From: Chitinophagaceae bacterium
GTDB taxonomy: Bacteria > Bacteroidota > Bacteroidia > Chitinophagales > Chitinophagaceae
Direction: 5' to 3'
Assembly: GCA_947446645.1 (NCBI GenBank)
Contig: CANFHA010000005.1
Location: 124,001 to 188,000, forward strand
DNA: 64,000 nucleotides
In this document: in pieces, positions 1-10,055 of the stretch
Layout of the letters: the number at the start of each line of letters is the position of its first letter
Position numbering within the stretch: the stretch's first letter is position 1
Notes under the pieces: model-generated
Told to the model about the DNA's origin: nothing
The model's input: only the letters and a program-made list of their open reading frames with translations
Database searches by the model: none
Made by a program: the position numbers and the translations under genes

Positions 1-993
1 AAATACATGACCTAGTCCATAGTTTGCAGAACCTATTCTTGTATCACAGGTAGTCTGGTTAGTTGTCAGGCAGGCATTAGGGTTCGCATCGATCGCGTTA
101 AACGGATCAGTACCATTTATGCTGCCGGTTGCTGTTGGCCATATTAGTGTATCTTCCTTAGCGCAGAAATTCATCTGCACAGAAAACTCACGATTATAAA
201 CTCCATTGATACGGTTCATAGATGTCGTCATTGCACTAAGGCATTGTGCAATAGTTGGGGTTGTAAGCCCTGTTGCAGCCTGGCAATAAAAGTGGTCTGC
301 ACTTAACGCCAGTGTATACGTACGGGCAGTCCATCCGTTTGTGGTTCTCTGCGCGTTGCGGCGCGGCGTATGATCCAGGCTTGGCAACTCACCATGCAGA
401 AACTCACTCATGCTATTAGTCGGTGCCTCGTTCGGGGTATGCAGTTCGCATTTCATGCGACTGCTATAACCACGAAATTCGTCCCGCTTATAGTGAGCAA
501 AATAATAACCATCATGATGGTTATCGTAAGGGTCAATGAAAGAAGTGTTACCTGGCTCAAATATCATAGCGTGAAACCCGAATGACGTAAAGTCCAGTTT
601 AGCAGTTATACGCACATCGCCCACTGCCTCTCCAGTAAAGGTCCTGATCTCCGGATACTTTGCAGAAAGTTCAGAAGGCATCATCGGCGTTTGCCATACC
701 TTGAATTTCCTGAAGTTACCGTCTGGCATTGGCAACGATATTATCGCTCCGTTTGCCGGGTCCGTTGAAAGGTGAAACATCTGGGATTTCAGGCTTGTTT
801 CATCCAGCGTAAAAGTCAGGTAAGCTCCCGGGCGAAATGGCATCTGAGATGATGCCGGCGCCTGTGCTAATGGAATAGGATGCCAGTAATTAAGCTCCCT
901 GGCAACGCCCCGCCCTGCAAGGCTCTGTGCATATGCGCCACCTGCGCAAAAAGTAATTACTGCGACTGCAATAAAAGTAAGTAGTTGTCTCAT
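1..993 (-). CDS. Reprolysin-like (M12B-type) secreted zinc metalloprotease, 3' end outside window
   Basis: The reading frame runs from an ATG at 991-993 off the left edge, giving 331 residues. Residues 1-22 are a signal peptide ending in AYAQ. A propeptide-like region follows (TFTGEAVGDVRITAKLDF), then the start of a catalytic domain with TYTLALSADHFYCQ and NRINGVYNREFSVQMNF. The last visible residues, ANYGLGHVF, match the block that precedes the catalytic domain core in Bacteroidota reprolysin-like peptidases. The HExxH zinc site must lie outside the window and is not seen. Such proteins are usually T9SS cargo, but the C-terminus is missing here. It lies 63 bp downstream of another secreted protease on the same strand. 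The family call rests on my memory of the conserved blocks. Confidence 0.75.
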   Translation of the reverse strand, partial: MRQLLTFIAVAVITFCAGGAYAQSLAGRGVARELNYWHPIPLAQAPASSQMPFRPGAYLTFTLDETSLKSQMFHLSTDPANGAIISLPMPDGNFRKFKVWQTPMMPSELSAKYPEIRTFTGEAVGDVRITAKLDFTSFGFHAMIFEPGNTSFIDPYDNHHDGYYFAHYKRDEFRGYSSRMKCELHTPNEAPTNSMSEFLHGELPSLDHTPRRNAQRTTNGWTARTYTLALSADHFYCQAATGLTTPTIAQCLSAMTTSMNRINGVYNREFSVQMNFCAKEDTLIWPTATGSINGTDPFNAIDANPNACLTTNQTTCDTRIGSANYGLGHVF

Positions 994-1056
994 TTTGTTC
1001 TCCGATTGATATATAAATTTAAAGATATTCCTACGAATTAATTTCCGCAAATTAAA

Positions 1057-4000
1057 CTATTTTCCAACTACCATATGGAATACCACGTGGCGCTCTCCCG
1101 ATGTCACACTCACCAGGTACACTCCATCAGCTATCGTGTTCACCATATCTACACGCTCATTCATTATATTGCCTGTAGCAGAAACCGCTCTGCTATAAAC
1201 CTCTTGGCCCAGCATATCCGTAACTACTATTGATACTTTTTCTCCGCCTGCTTTCAGTAAACCACGTATAGTAAACGATCCCGCATTGGGGTTTGGTAAT
1301 AAAGTAAATGGATTACCCTCACTACCATACTGGCTGATACCAGTCGGCGTTACTGAGACTGAAATACCACCACTCATAACCGTCCGTGGCTCAGCGCAAA
1401 CAAAACCGCTGGTTTCCTCGCAGCTTACTATCTGGCCATCCCTCAGGGAATCTGTAACATAAACGCTGGTAGTGGCGCCGGAAATTGCCATTGCATCCAC
1501 ATACCACTGGAACGAGGGTGAACTGCCCGCCCCCGACGTAATAGCGGTAAATGTATCTGCACTGCCGGATATTATGCTCGACTGTGATACCGTAACAGAA
1601 AGGTCATTGACTGTTGGCCCAAACACATGCATTACAAAAGTATCACTCACTGCCAGGCTTGTCAGCAGGCAAGGATAGTTGCTCGTCATAGTAAGCACAA
1701 GCCGGTCTCCGTCATGCGGCTGATAACTGAAATAAGGACCGGTTGCTACATTAGTATCGTTCTTATTCCAAAGGAATGTTGGAGCCGTCCCACCATACAG
1801 CGGCACAGAAATAAACTGAACGGTATCTCCAATACAGGTGCTGTCATTATGCACCGAAGTAATGCTCACCGATGGAGACATTAACGGCGATACCACTATA
1901 GTAAGGCTGGCGCTAACGGTATCCGGCGTTACACATGTAGCATTGCTGGTCAGCAGGCAGCTGATTACATCTCCGTTTGCCGGCGTATAGGATAGTATTG
2001 CACCAGCACCTGCTGCTGCTCCATTCACGCTCCACTGGTACACTGGCGATGAGCCGCCATTGGTTGGGTTGGCGGTAAATGTTTCTACAGGGGCCGGAGC
2101 ACAAACCGTAGTGCCATAGCTGGAAGAGATTGAAACCGCAGGAACTACCACACTACCAGAAGTGATAGTCACAGGTACTATAACCGAGGTAGCAGAACAC
2201 CCTCCGCTGTTGGTTACTACTACACCATAGTTATCAGCTGTTCCGGTTGTATAGGTAGCATCTGTTGCACCAGCAATATTACCCCCCCCGGCTTGCCACT
2301 GGTAACTAAGACCGGTAGCGGCAGAAGCGGTAAATGTAACTGTAGTCCCCGGGCATAAAACTACTGCTCCCGCAGGAGCTATTGTTGCTGCAACAGGAAC
2401 AGGATTCACAGTTACCACGGCCACCGAATTGCTCACACATCCCGATCCGCTGGTAACGTTATAACTGATAATAGCCGTACCCGCAGTTACGCCGGTCACT
2501 ACGCCAAACGCATCAACTGTTGCAACAGCAGTGATGCTGCTGCTCCATGTGCCCGATGCAGTTGCATCCGTTAGCGCCGTAGTGTTTCCCGTACATACGT
2601 TAAGTGTCCCGCTTATGGGGGCAACAGTAATACCGGCTGATACATTTATTGTTGTGGTTGCAGTCGCAGTTCCGCATGTATTGGTCACCGCATAAGAAAT
2701 TACCACCGTGCCGGCAGCTATTCCTGACACAATACCTGTGGCGCCCACAGTTGCAATGGCAGTATTTCCACTGCTCCAAACCCCGCTCACGGTGGCATCG
2801 CTCAGCGATATTGTTTGTCCTATGCATACTGCTGTTGCACCACTTATCGGTGCAGCCGAAACAGAATTAACGGTCACCGCCACCGGCAGAGAAGCGCTGT
2901 CGCACGTCGCACTATTATAGACTAATACGTTATAGTTGCCTCCCGCACTCGCGGTATAGCTTGCGGTAGTAGCGCCTGCTATGGGTGTTCCACCCAGCTG
3001 CCATTGGTAGGTAAGGCCTGCACCGGTATTTGCGTTCAGTACCACGCTGCCCGGTACGCAGAATGTAGTCGGCCCCGCCGCCGTTATGGTTGCAGCTGGT
3101 TTAATACAATTATTTATTGGCCCGTCCACCAGGAAGAACCTGGAGAACCCTGTGAATGAACCCTTAAAGCCCACGTAATTGGTCCCGGTAATAAGCGTAG
3201 GTGTCACTTCTATCGAGTTCGCTGATGTAATAGTAGCATCGGTTGGCTCATCTGTTTTCAGGAGGAACAGCGTGCCCGCTGCTACACCACTAAGCTCAGT
3301 ATTCGTCAGGTACATAGTCGCATCATAAGATGTGGTGCCTCCGTTAATGGTTGGTGTAATAGAGATCTCTTTCAATGATCTGTTGATGGGAGAGAACACA
3401 GCCGGTGTAAAGCCCACACCCGCCTGCGTCACTGTTGCAGTCACGCACCCAAGGTCGTTGCTTACATTTTTAAGTCCCGCTATCAGGCTGGTATCCGGTA
3501 CGCCGGTATAAAAGTAAACTTCCTGCCCCGCACGCACATTCCACGTGTGTGTACTGGTGGCTACCGTCTCAATGAAGGTTGGACGTACAGTTTGCTTGAA
3601 TCTCACCAACGGCCTTGCAGTGTTTTGGTTGCCGGCATTATACGTAAGGGTACACCCCGTGCCGGTGCCTGCATTTGAGATGTTGTTGTCAAATACAGTG
3701 CCACCTGATTGTATACCATCCATCCGGTCGTTACCTGTAAATGTTGCGGCATTCTGTCCGTAACATACTTCAACCGCCACATTGCTTACTCCATCCCAGG
3801 TAAAGTTGGCCACATTGAAGTTTATGGAATCCCATCCCAGGTTGGTTGTTACATTTCCGGTAAACACTTGTGTAAGCCCTGTTGCAAACGCAGTGCCCAG
3901 GTCGGCCAGCGCCGTGTTGCCCATGCTTATCGTATACCCTATGAATGGCGCAGTTGAGGCCTTGGTAGTGATATTAAATGCGATCTGTGAAATCGGCGCA

Positions 4001-6273
4001 CCCTTCCTTACACCTGCCGCACGCATTTCGCTGGCGTAAAGCATAAACTGCTCATGAGCCCGCCTGTTGCTGCCGGTAAATGCCGACGTCAGGTTAGAGG
4101 TCACAAGCGTGCCCTGGTTCAGCACTGGGTAAGAAACACCACCGGCCAATGGAACACTATCATCATTATCTATAAACAGCTGCATAGTATCAGCTACTGG
4201 TGATATGGTTGCAGTACTGCCGCTGGCCGTCAGCGTGAAAGCCAGCTTCATGCTCTTGTCATCATACACAGCGCCATTGTCATAAATGGTCATGGTAGCA
4301 TACTTTGTAGTAGTATCACCTGCCAACCATGTAATAGAAGAGGTACCAAGCTGATAATCAATTCCGGCTATTGCTGTAGCACCGCTGGCCACAATAATAT
4401 TGATAGTCGGGTTACCTCCGGTAATAGCTGGTCCAAATGGCTTTACACCTATATTGATCACTTTGCTTGCCGGGCATGCGATCGTGCTTGCCTGCTCACT
4501 TACACGCTGCAGTGTATTAATAAAGCCAATTTGCGGCACGCATGGATTGAACTGCGCGCCAACTCCTACTGCATACCACGCATTAGTTATGCTCTGCACC
4601 TCCGGAGAGCATGCACCAAACAATGTGGTAGCGGCACTGATAGATGTGGTACGGCATACTGAGTATGTTGCTGTGCTCGATAATATCAATTCAGTTTGGT
4701 AAAGTATCGCTGAAGATTTTGTCCAGCCCAGCGGATTCACCACATAAGAATTACCAAGATCATTAGTACCAGAACCGCCTATTGTCGCAAGGTAATACCA
4801 GTAGTTGAGCAGTCCGCTGTTTGTATGCACGCCGCATTGGTCATTTCCGCCACCCGGTGTGCAGCCAGTAACATTGTACCAGTTTGTACCTCCGTATGTA
4901 TCTGGTTGCCCCTGCGCATGTGGGTCAGACATGCTGCGCAGTGGTGTGCCGCAGCCTATTTCTTCACCTATGTCCCAGGTACTCTTCGCAACCGCATCGG
5001 TCTCATGTGGATTAGCCCAATTCTCTATTGTTGCTCCCCAGCAGTCGCTGAATCCCTCATTCATTGCGCCCGATTCGCGCGAGTACACCAGGTTAGCTGT
5101 GGCCTGGCAAACACCATGCCCTATTTCATGGCCCGTCACATCCAGGCTGGTAAGCGATGTAAATCCACCGCCGGCACAGCCCGACCCGTCACCATAGGTC
5201 ATTTCAGTACCATCCCAGAATGCGTTGTCATAGTTATTACTGTAGTGTACATATTGTATCAGTTCACCATCAGCATTGTCCCAGCTTAGCCTTCCCTGCT
5301 GTGTTCTCCAGTAGTCATACACCATTTCACCACCCCACTGCGCATCTATCGATGTGCTGTCCGCAGCAGACGTTGGCCAGGTGTTGGTTGCACTGTTATA
5401 TTCAGTTGCTGCTGCATAGCTTGTGCCATGTAGCATGTTCAGGGTATGCACTCCATTACCCCTGGTCGAGTCAAAAAGGCGGTAAGTTGCTCCGATATGA
5501 GACGTCTGTATTGGCACCGCACCGCTATAAAGTGAATGACCGGTAGCCGCAGTGTGCTTAAGCAGCGAGTTTGAAAGCAGTACTTTACCGGTAGTAGCAT
5601 CAATATATACCATTTGCCTGCTCAGCGGCTGAGTAGCGTAAATATTGAAAGCCCACGCCAGGTGCAGCTTATGGTCATCTGTCCCGGCCACATAGTCTTC
5701 TACCCATTCCAGTTGGCCTTTAGGTAGAAATGAAGTATCAGGATTATGGTATTTCGCCTTTATACGTGCCTCCTCATTTGCATCCTGCCACATATATTTC
5801 ACTGCACCCACATACGCCAAAGCCTTACTAAATGCGGCATTTGCACTCATTGCCGGCACAGCTGAAGTGGCCTCGTCAATACTGTAATAGTTACCTGAGA
5901 TGAAGGTCACACGGTCACCCTTGCTCATTAGCGCAAACGAGCCATAAGCTACTTTAATTCCTTTGAAATACTCATTATACCGGTCAGTAGTTACCTGCAT
6001 TTTTGTAGTGGTAGAATACTGCTTCACCATACTTGTACTTCCGCTCACACCCAGGTATTTCCCAAATATCGCTTGTGCCTGCGCCGGACTCCAGTTTGCA
6101 TCGGGCGAAAAACCGGCAGACATAAGTGTATTGTCCGTCTTATTCCGCTCCACCGACTGCAACATATTGTTATTGCCTCTTTGCTGAGCCTGTACGGACA
6201 ACCCTGCAACCATGGTACATGTACATACAGCTAGTGTATATACTACCTTTAAGCCCTTTGATAAGAAAGACAT
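1057..6273 (-). CDS. Secreted M4 (thermolysin-family) metalloprotease with Ig-like repeats and T9SS sorting domain
   Basis: 1738 residues. A signal peptide (1-30, ending SVQAQ) is followed by an FTP/PepSY-like propeptide (about 60-230) and an M4 catalytic domain. The zinc site is HEIGH at 382-386, with the third ligand E406 in GAMNEGFSD; GVHTNSG supplies the downstream active-site region. After the protease come a Calx-beta-like segment (about 630-745), a jelly-roll-like segment (about 770-900), and several Big_2/Ig-like repeats with the recurring CxG...GxWSS pattern. The C-terminus is a typical T9SS type A sorting domain (LLPNPNAGSFTI...GVYLVSV). The family digests extracellular protein; the repeats probably serve surface display. 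The last ~330 residues closely resemble the end of the protein at 51126-56018. The start is an ATG with a good signal peptide. Confidence 0.93.
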   Translation of the reverse strand: MSFLSKGLKVVYTLAVCTCTMVAGLSVQAQQRGNNNMLQSVERNKTDNTLMSAGFSPDANWSPAQAQAIFGKYLGVSGSTSMVKQYSTTTKMQVTTDRYNEYFKGIKVAYGSFALMSKGDRVTFISGNYYSIDEATSAVPAMSANAAFSKALAYVGAVKYMWQDANEEARIKAKYHNPDTSFLPKGQLEWVEDYVAGTDDHKLHLAWAFNIYATQPLSRQMVYIDATTGKVLLSNSLLKHTAATGHSLYSGAVPIQTSHIGATYRLFDSTRGNGVHTLNMLHGTSYAAATEYNSATNTWPTSAADSTSIDAQWGGEMVYDYWRTQQGRLSWDNADGELIQYVHYSNNYDNAFWDGTEMTYGDGSGCAGGGFTSLTSLDVTGHEIGHGVCQATANLVYSRESGAMNEGFSDCWGATIENWANPHETDAVAKSTWDIGEEIGCGTPLRSMSDPHAQGQPDTYGGTNWYNVTGCTPGGGNDQCGVHTNSGLLNYWYYLATIGGSGTNDLGNSYVVNPLGWTKSSAILYQTELILSSTATYSVCRTTSISAATTLFGACSPEVQSITNAWYAVGVGAQFNPCVPQIGFINTLQRVSEQASTIACPASKVINIGVKPFGPAITGGNPTINIIVASGATAIAGIDYQLGTSSITWLAGDTTTKYATMTIYDNGAVYDDKSMKLAFTLTASGSTATISPVADTMQLFIDNDDSVPLAGGVSYPVLNQGTLVTSNLTSAFTGSNRRAHEQFMLYASEMRAAGVRKGAPISQIAFNITTKASTAPFIGYTISMGNTALADLGTAFATGLTQVFTGNVTTNLGWDSINFNVANFTWDGVSNVAVEVCYGQNAATFTGNDRMDGIQSGGTVFDNNISNAGTGTGCTLTYNAGNQNTARPLVRFKQTVRPTFIETVATSTHTWNVRAGQEVYFYTGVPDTSLIAGLKNVSNDLGCVTATVTQAGVGFTPAVFSPINRSLKEISITPTINGGTTSYDATMYLTNTELSGVAAGTLFLLKTDEPTDATITSANSIEVTPTLITGTNYVGFKGSFTGFSRFFLVDGPINNCIKPAATITAAGPTTFCVPGSVVLNANTGAGLTYQWQLGGTPIAGATTASYTASAGGNYNVLVYNSATCDSASLPVAVTVNSVSAAPISGATAVCIGQTISLSDATVSGVWSSGNTAIATVGATGIVSGIAAGTVVISYAVTNTCGTATATTTINVSAGITVAPISGTLNVCTGNTTALTDATASGTWSSSITAVATVDAFGVVTGVTAGTAIISYNVTSGSGCVSNSVAVVTVNPVPVAATIAPAGAVVLCPGTTVTFTASAATGLSYQWQAGGGNIAGATDATYTTGTADNYGVVVTNSGGCSATSVIVPVTITSGSVVVPAVSISSSYGTTVCAPAPVETFTANPTNGGSSPVYQWSVNGAAAGAGAILSYTPANGDVISCLLTSNATCVTPDTVSASLTIVVSPLMSPSVSITSVHNDSTCIGDTVQFISVPLYGGTAPTFLWNKNDTNVATGPYFSYQPHDGDRLVLTMTSNYPCLLTSLAVSDTFVMHVFGPTVNDLSVTVSQSSIISGSADTFTAITSGAGSSPSFQWYVDAMAISGATTSVYVTDSLRDGQIVSCEETSGFVCAEPRTVMSGGISVSVTPTGISQYGSEGNPFTLLPNPNAGSFTIRGLLKAGGEKVSIVVTDMLGQEVYSRAVSATGNIMNERVDMVNTIADGVYLVSVTSGERHVVFHMVVGK

Positions 6274-6380
6274 ATATATAATTAAATTTCTATTTTGTAG
6301 ACTGCAGGCAAGTTAAATAAAAACTAATAATGATTGCCAAAAAAGTGGCGAAAAAACATACTATGTGGCGAAAAAATTCT

Positions 6381-6405
6381 ACCAAAAGCAATAATTGCTT
6401 TTGGT
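6381..6405. promoter_or_regulatory. Near-perfect 25-bp palindrome in divergent intergenic region
   Basis: The left arm ACCAAAAGCAAT (6381-6392) is an exact inverted copy of the right arm ATTGCTTTTGGT (6394-6405) around a single A. It sits between the divergent M4 protease and di-heme peroxidase genes. No T-run follows, so it looks more like an operator than a terminator. Just upstream, GTGGCGAAAAAA occurs twice (6345-6356 and 6365-6376), 20 bp apart. Function is inferred only. Confidence 0.5.
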
Positions 6406-6456
6406 TAATAAGCATGCGTTGAAGCCCGCACCCGGTTACTTACGGCTAAAAAAACT

Positions 6457-6474
6457 TAAATTTGAATTTCAAAT
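6457..6474 (+). promoter_or_regulatory. -7 box overlapped by a small palindrome, upstream of di-heme peroxidase
   Basis: TAAATTTG at 6457-6464 fits the Bacteroidota -7 consensus TAnnTTTG, 40 bp before the ATG at 6505. A perfect palindrome, ATTTGAA-T-TTCAAAT (6460-6474), overlaps it, as an operator would. A clear TTTG box at the -33 position is not seen. Confidence 0.5.
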
Positions 6475-6504
6475 CTATACATCGCGGGTAAATAGATAAA
6501 TGGA

Positions 6505-8436
6505 ATGAAAAAGGTGCGGGTATTATCTGTTTTTTTGGGGCTGGTGATCTGTTCATTTACTATTGGTCGGCAGCACACCACTTATCACAACGATTACCTG
6601 GCCTCTGTGAACAGCTTCAAGTCCACACAACAGGAATTAGCGGATATCATAAAAAATACGGATTGCTCAGGTGAGGCAGGCAAAAAGACAATTAAAGACG
6701 GCATAGAAAAAACGCGCACACAGTTGAAAGCCGTTGACTTTTGGCTGAGGTATTTTGAACCGGTAGCTTACAATCAGGTCAATGGACCTCTTCCGGTGGA
6801 GTGGGAAAATGAAGTTTTCGAAAAATTTGAAAAGCCGTACCGCAGGGAAGGTGGCGGCCTTACATTAGCAGAGCTGTACCTGCGTGAAAGAACGCTGAAC
6901 AAAGACACGCTCTTACATCTCATTCAGATGTCACTTACCGCTGTAAATACCTTCCAGGCAGACTCCATTACCAATCAGCTAGACACGTTTGACCATTTCT
7001 TCTTTGCCAACCGGCTTTACCTGCTAAATCTCGCCGCTGTTTATACCACTGGTTTTGAATGCCCCGACAGCAAAAATATTATTCCAGAACTGCGTACAAT
7101 GATTGCTGCAGTTAGGAATATATATGGCTCCTACAACCGTTCATTTCCAGCCACCCCGCTACCGGCAAAGTACCTGGAGCTCTATGATAAGATGGCCGGG
7201 TACGTAGCCACACAACCGGCTGACTACGCATTTTTCGATCACTACACTTTTATCAAAGACTATGTAAATCCTCTTTTTGCCATCAACCAGTCTTTGATCA
7301 TCACCTATGGAGCGGCATCTAACAGCTTAAATGATTACACGCTTAACAATGATGCCACCTCAGTCTTCGACAAAAAATTATATTCTCCTCAAAATGCAAA
7401 AGGCATTTTTTCCCTTGTAAAAGACACAGCTACCCTCAGTGAGATCAAACATATCGGAAAGCTCCTTTTCTACGACCCCATACTTTCGGGCAATAACAGG
7501 CGCAGTTGCATATCCTGCCACAGGTCCACACAGTATTTCACAGATACTACCGCGTGCACAAGTATGCAATTCAATGAGAAAGATCGCCTGCCCCGCAACA
7601 CCCCATCTTTGGTCAACGTGATATACAATCACCTGCTTATGATGGATGGAAAACATATTTCACTACAGGCACAGGGCAAAGCAGTAATGACAAACCCTAT
7701 AGAGATGGGCGGCACACAGGATGAAATTCTGGCTAAAGTGCTAAGCTGCAAAGAGTATAAAACTGCATTCAAAAAATTCCTGGCGTTTACCCCTGAAGAA
7801 GAGAAGATATCCTTCGAGCACATTGTTGCAGCGGTCACCTTCTACTATGCCGACTTTAGCAATTTCTATTCCCCTTTCGACGATGCAATGAACGCAACAC
7901 CAAAAGCGGAAAAGCAACCCGTCAGCCGGGAGGCAATAAACGGCTTTAACCTCTTTATGGGAAAAGCAAAATGTGGTACTTGTCATTTCGTTCCACAATT
8001 TAATGGTGTGAAGCCTCCATATATTTCTACAGAATTCGAAGTACTGGGTGTGCCTGCAGATAACGGTTGCCACAAAATGAGCGACGACAAAGGTCGGTAC
8101 GAGGTAAACCCTGCCTATGAAACAATGAACGCGTTCCGTACCGGCTCTATTCGCAATGCCCAATACACTGCCCCATATATGCACAATGGGGTATTTAGCA
8201 CACTGGAGCAGGTGATAGATTTTTATGACGCAGGGGGCGGCGCAGGCAAAAATTTTATCGTAGCAAACCAGACCCTTTCCCGGGACTCGTTAAAACTAAC
8301 ACCAACGGAAAAAAAAGAATTAATTTCGTTTATACATTCATTGAACGAAAAGATAATTTTCCAGGCACCACCGGTAAAATTACCGCCCTCTTCCAATGCC
8401 CGCTTAAACAACAGAAAAGTGGGAGGCGAATATTAG
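6505..8436 (+). CDS. Di-heme cytochrome c peroxidase/MauG family with N-terminal imelysin-like helical domain
   Basis: 643 residues with a signal peptide (about 1-22). Residues ~30-290 form a helical domain. Its FWLRYFEPVAYNQVNGPLP and LTLAELYLRE blocks resemble the imelysin-like domain fused to many Bacteroidota peroxidases. The C-terminal half is a di-heme peroxidase: heme sites are CISCH (335-339) and CGTCH (490-494), and YMHNGVFSTLEQV is the conserved late motif. The protein should be periplasmic and reduce peroxide or oxidise a partner protein. A small cytochrome c follows 73 bp downstream on the same strand and may be its electron donor. The extra N-terminal domain explains the length compared with ~350-aa family members. 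Confidence 0.88.
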   Translation: MKKVRVLSVFLGLVICSFTIGRQHTTYHNDYLASVNSFKSTQQELADIIKNTDCSGEAGKKTIKDGIEKTRTQLKAVDFWLRYFEPVAYNQVNGPLPVEWENEVFEKFEKPYRREGGGLTLAELYLRERTLNKDTLLHLIQMSLTAVNTFQADSITNQLDTFDHFFFANRLYLLNLAAVYTTGFECPDSKNIIPELRTMIAAVRNIYGSYNRSFPATPLPAKYLELYDKMAGYVATQPADYAFFDHYTFIKDYVNPLFAINQSLIITYGAASNSLNDYTLNNDATSVFDKKLYSPQNAKGIFSLVKDTATLSEIKHIGKLLFYDPILSGNNRRSCISCHRSTQYFTDTTACTSMQFNEKDRLPRNTPSLVNVIYNHLLMMDGKHISLQAQGKAVMTNPIEMGGTQDEILAKVLSCKEYKTAFKKFLAFTPEEEKISFEHIVAAVTFYYADFSNFYSPFDDAMNATPKAEKQPVSREAINGFNLFMGKAKCGTCHFVPQFNGVKPPYISTEFEVLGVPADNGCHKMSDDKGRYEVNPAYETMNAFRTGSIRNAQYTAPYMHNGVFSTLEQVIDFYDAGGGAGKNFIVANQTLSRDSLKLTPTEKKELISFIHSLNEKIIFQAPPVKLPPSSNARLNNRKVGGEY

Positions 8437-8509
8437 ACCGTGCGACTAAGGAAACTTGAAACGATGTTTGTGGAAACTTAATTTTAGAATAAGTTGGACA
8501 ACCCGGTAT

Positions 8510-8914
8510 ATGGCGATAACAAACAAAAATAGCCTTTTGATAGTAGCACTCCTCACTATTCTTTCGGTGCGTTGTGTTACGGCCGATAAGATCAGTTATC
8601 ACTATCCCGAGCACCTGACTAAAGAACAAAGGAAGGAGTTGAAAGAAAAATGTGATAAAGGCAAAGAGTTGTTTAAGATCCATTGTTCTGAGTGCCACGG
8701 CATTTTTACAAAAGGCAAGGAAAAGATTCCTGATTTCACCGAAACCCAGATAGACAACTACTCGGCAAGATTCCTCCGCCACGACCCAAAAAATCATGCA
8801 GTTACAAAAGAAATGAGCCCGGATCAAATGAACCAGGTCCTCAACTTTTTGCGCTACCGTGAGCTTCCCAAAAAGACCACTAAAGCAGAACCCAAAAAAG
8901 AAACAAAGGCCTAG
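8510..8914 (+). CDS. Small c-type cytochrome
   Basis: 134 residues from the ATG at 8510. An upstream in-frame ATG at 8456 would add 18 residues that disrupt the signal peptide, so the later start is preferred. MAITNKNSLLIVALLTILSV is the export signal. One heme-binding motif, CSECH, follows a KGKELFKIH helix typical of class I cytochromes c. The segment EMSPDQMNQVLNFLRYREL probably carries the axial Met and the C-terminal helix. The tail is rich in Lys and Glu. It lies between the di-heme peroxidase and the GPx-like gene on the same strand and probably transfers electrons to the peroxidase. Confidence 0.8.
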   Translation: MAITNKNSLLIVALLTILSVRCVTADKISYHYPEHLTKEQRKELKEKCDKGKELFKIHCSECHGIFTKGKEKIPDFTETQIDNYSARFLRHDPKNHAVTKEMSPDQMNQVLNFLRYRELPKKTTKAEPKKETKA

Positions 8915-9002
8915 GTCACCGCAGGTTTCCATGCATTGACCACGGTGTTTTGTGCGATATGCAATATATCTTTACCTTTAACCGAATTAAAATTATTGCT
9001 TT

Positions 9003-9539
9003 ATGAGAATAATTACCGGGCTGCTCTTACTTATGGTGCCGTTTCTTTCCCAGGCAAAGGAGCGTATTCCTAAATCAATCTATGGTTTCAAAGTTCAGGG
9101 GCTGGATGGAAAAACTATCGACTTCTCTAAATTTAAAGGCAAAAAGATACTCATAGTAAATACGCCTTCTGAAGCCGATACGCGGCCGCAGTATGCAGAG
9201 TTGGAAGCTCTTTATCAGAAGTACAAAGGAAAATTAGTGATCGTAGGCTTTCTTGATGACGATTTTGGTCCGCCTCCCGGCTCAAAAAAAGAAGTTGATT
9301 TTTCAAAAAAGAACTATCATGTTACATTTCCCATGGCTGCGCACATAGTTGTAGCGGGCAACAATCCCGCACCTATCTACAAATGGCTGTTGAATAGCAA
9401 GTACAACAAGCATAAAGACACGCAGATAAAATGGGATTTCCAGAAATACTTACTAAATGAACAAGGAGAATTAGTGGCAGATTTCGAACCTAATACACAC
9501 GTCACAGAAAAGGAAGTAATTGACGCTATTGAAAAATAG
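9003..9539 (+). CDS. Secreted glutathione-peroxidase-like protein lacking the catalytic cysteine (paralogue 1)
   Basis: 178 residues with a signal peptide (1-18, ending LSQA). The fold signature of glutathione peroxidases is clear: SIYGFKVQGLDGKTIDFSKFKGKKILIVN, then xxQYAELEALYQKYKGKLVIVGF, then a late WDFQKYLLNEQGEL that matches the family WNF motif. However, the usual N-V-A-S-x-C-G block reads NTPSEAD (53-59), with Ala58 at the peroxidatic Cys/Sec position. The family Gln in CNQFG is Asp87, and WNF is W144-D-F. The whole protein has no cysteine. Known GPx chemistry is therefore not expected; a binding or structural role is inferred. A close paralogue lies at 38867-39412. A -7-like TATCTTTA lies at 8967-8974. 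Confidence 0.82.
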   Translation: MRIITGLLLLMVPFLSQAKERIPKSIYGFKVQGLDGKTIDFSKFKGKKILIVNTPSEADTRPQYAELEALYQKYKGKLVIVGFLDDDFGPPPGSKKEVDFSKKNYHVTFPMAAHIVVAGNNPAPIYKWLLNSKYNKHKDTQIKWDFQKYLLNEQGELVADFEPNTHVTEKEVIDAIEK

Positions 9540-9560
9540 GAATACGCAAAACCTGTTAGA

Positions 9561-9589
9561 AGGCCTCCGCTTCAGGGGGCTTTTTTTTT
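9561..9589 (+). terminator. Rho-independent terminator after GPx-like gene 1
   Basis: The stem GCCTCC (9563-9568) pairs with GGGGGC (9575-9580) around loop GCTTCA, with one G-T pair, and is followed by nine T. It lies 20 bp after the stop codon. Confidence 0.85.
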
Positions 9590-9683
9590 GCCGCATAACG
9601 CGCGGATAATCACTCATAAGGCACATATGCTATCCGGTTTCCAAACATCGCGTTTTCAGAGATCGCAGATAGCTACTTAAGAG

Positions 9684-9896
9684 CTACATATCTTTCATCC
9701 GGTAGCCGTCCAGCTTTATCGCAGTATAAAGTAAAAACAGTGCTGAACTGCCTAACGCCAAAGCAGCAATTACCACCGCCGGCTGCAACGCCAGGATATT
9801 GCCCATGTTTATAACTATGCAAACTATTGTTGCTATCAGCAATACTACTCCTGAGAAAGTGTATGCATATATTGAATTATGATTATTCCCTTCCAT
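9684..9896 (-). CDS. Small two-helix membrane protein, unknown function
   Basis: 70 residues. Two hydrophobic segments are visible (about 10-32 and 36-59), separated by a short NILALQPA turn, with a charged tail KLDGYRMKDM. The ATG is preceded by an A/G-rich stretch (GAGGAGAT on the coding strand), and there is no other gene in the interval. I do not recognise a named family. The hydrophobic pattern and clean boundaries make a real gene likely. Confidence 0.55.
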   Translation of the reverse strand: MEGNNHNSIYAYTFSGVVLLIATIVCIVINMGNILALQPAVVIAALALGSSALFLLYTAIKLDGYRMKDM

Positions 9897-10055
9897 ATCT
9901 CCTCGTTTTTTTTACACATCAAAAATATCATACCAACCTTTCTTCATTAAATCGTTTTCGGTGAACGGTGTTATAAAATAGGTAAAAGCACTTTCCTTCA
10001 ATTCTATTGGCACGGTTCTGTAAGTAATCAGACGAACAATTAAACTAATTATTTT

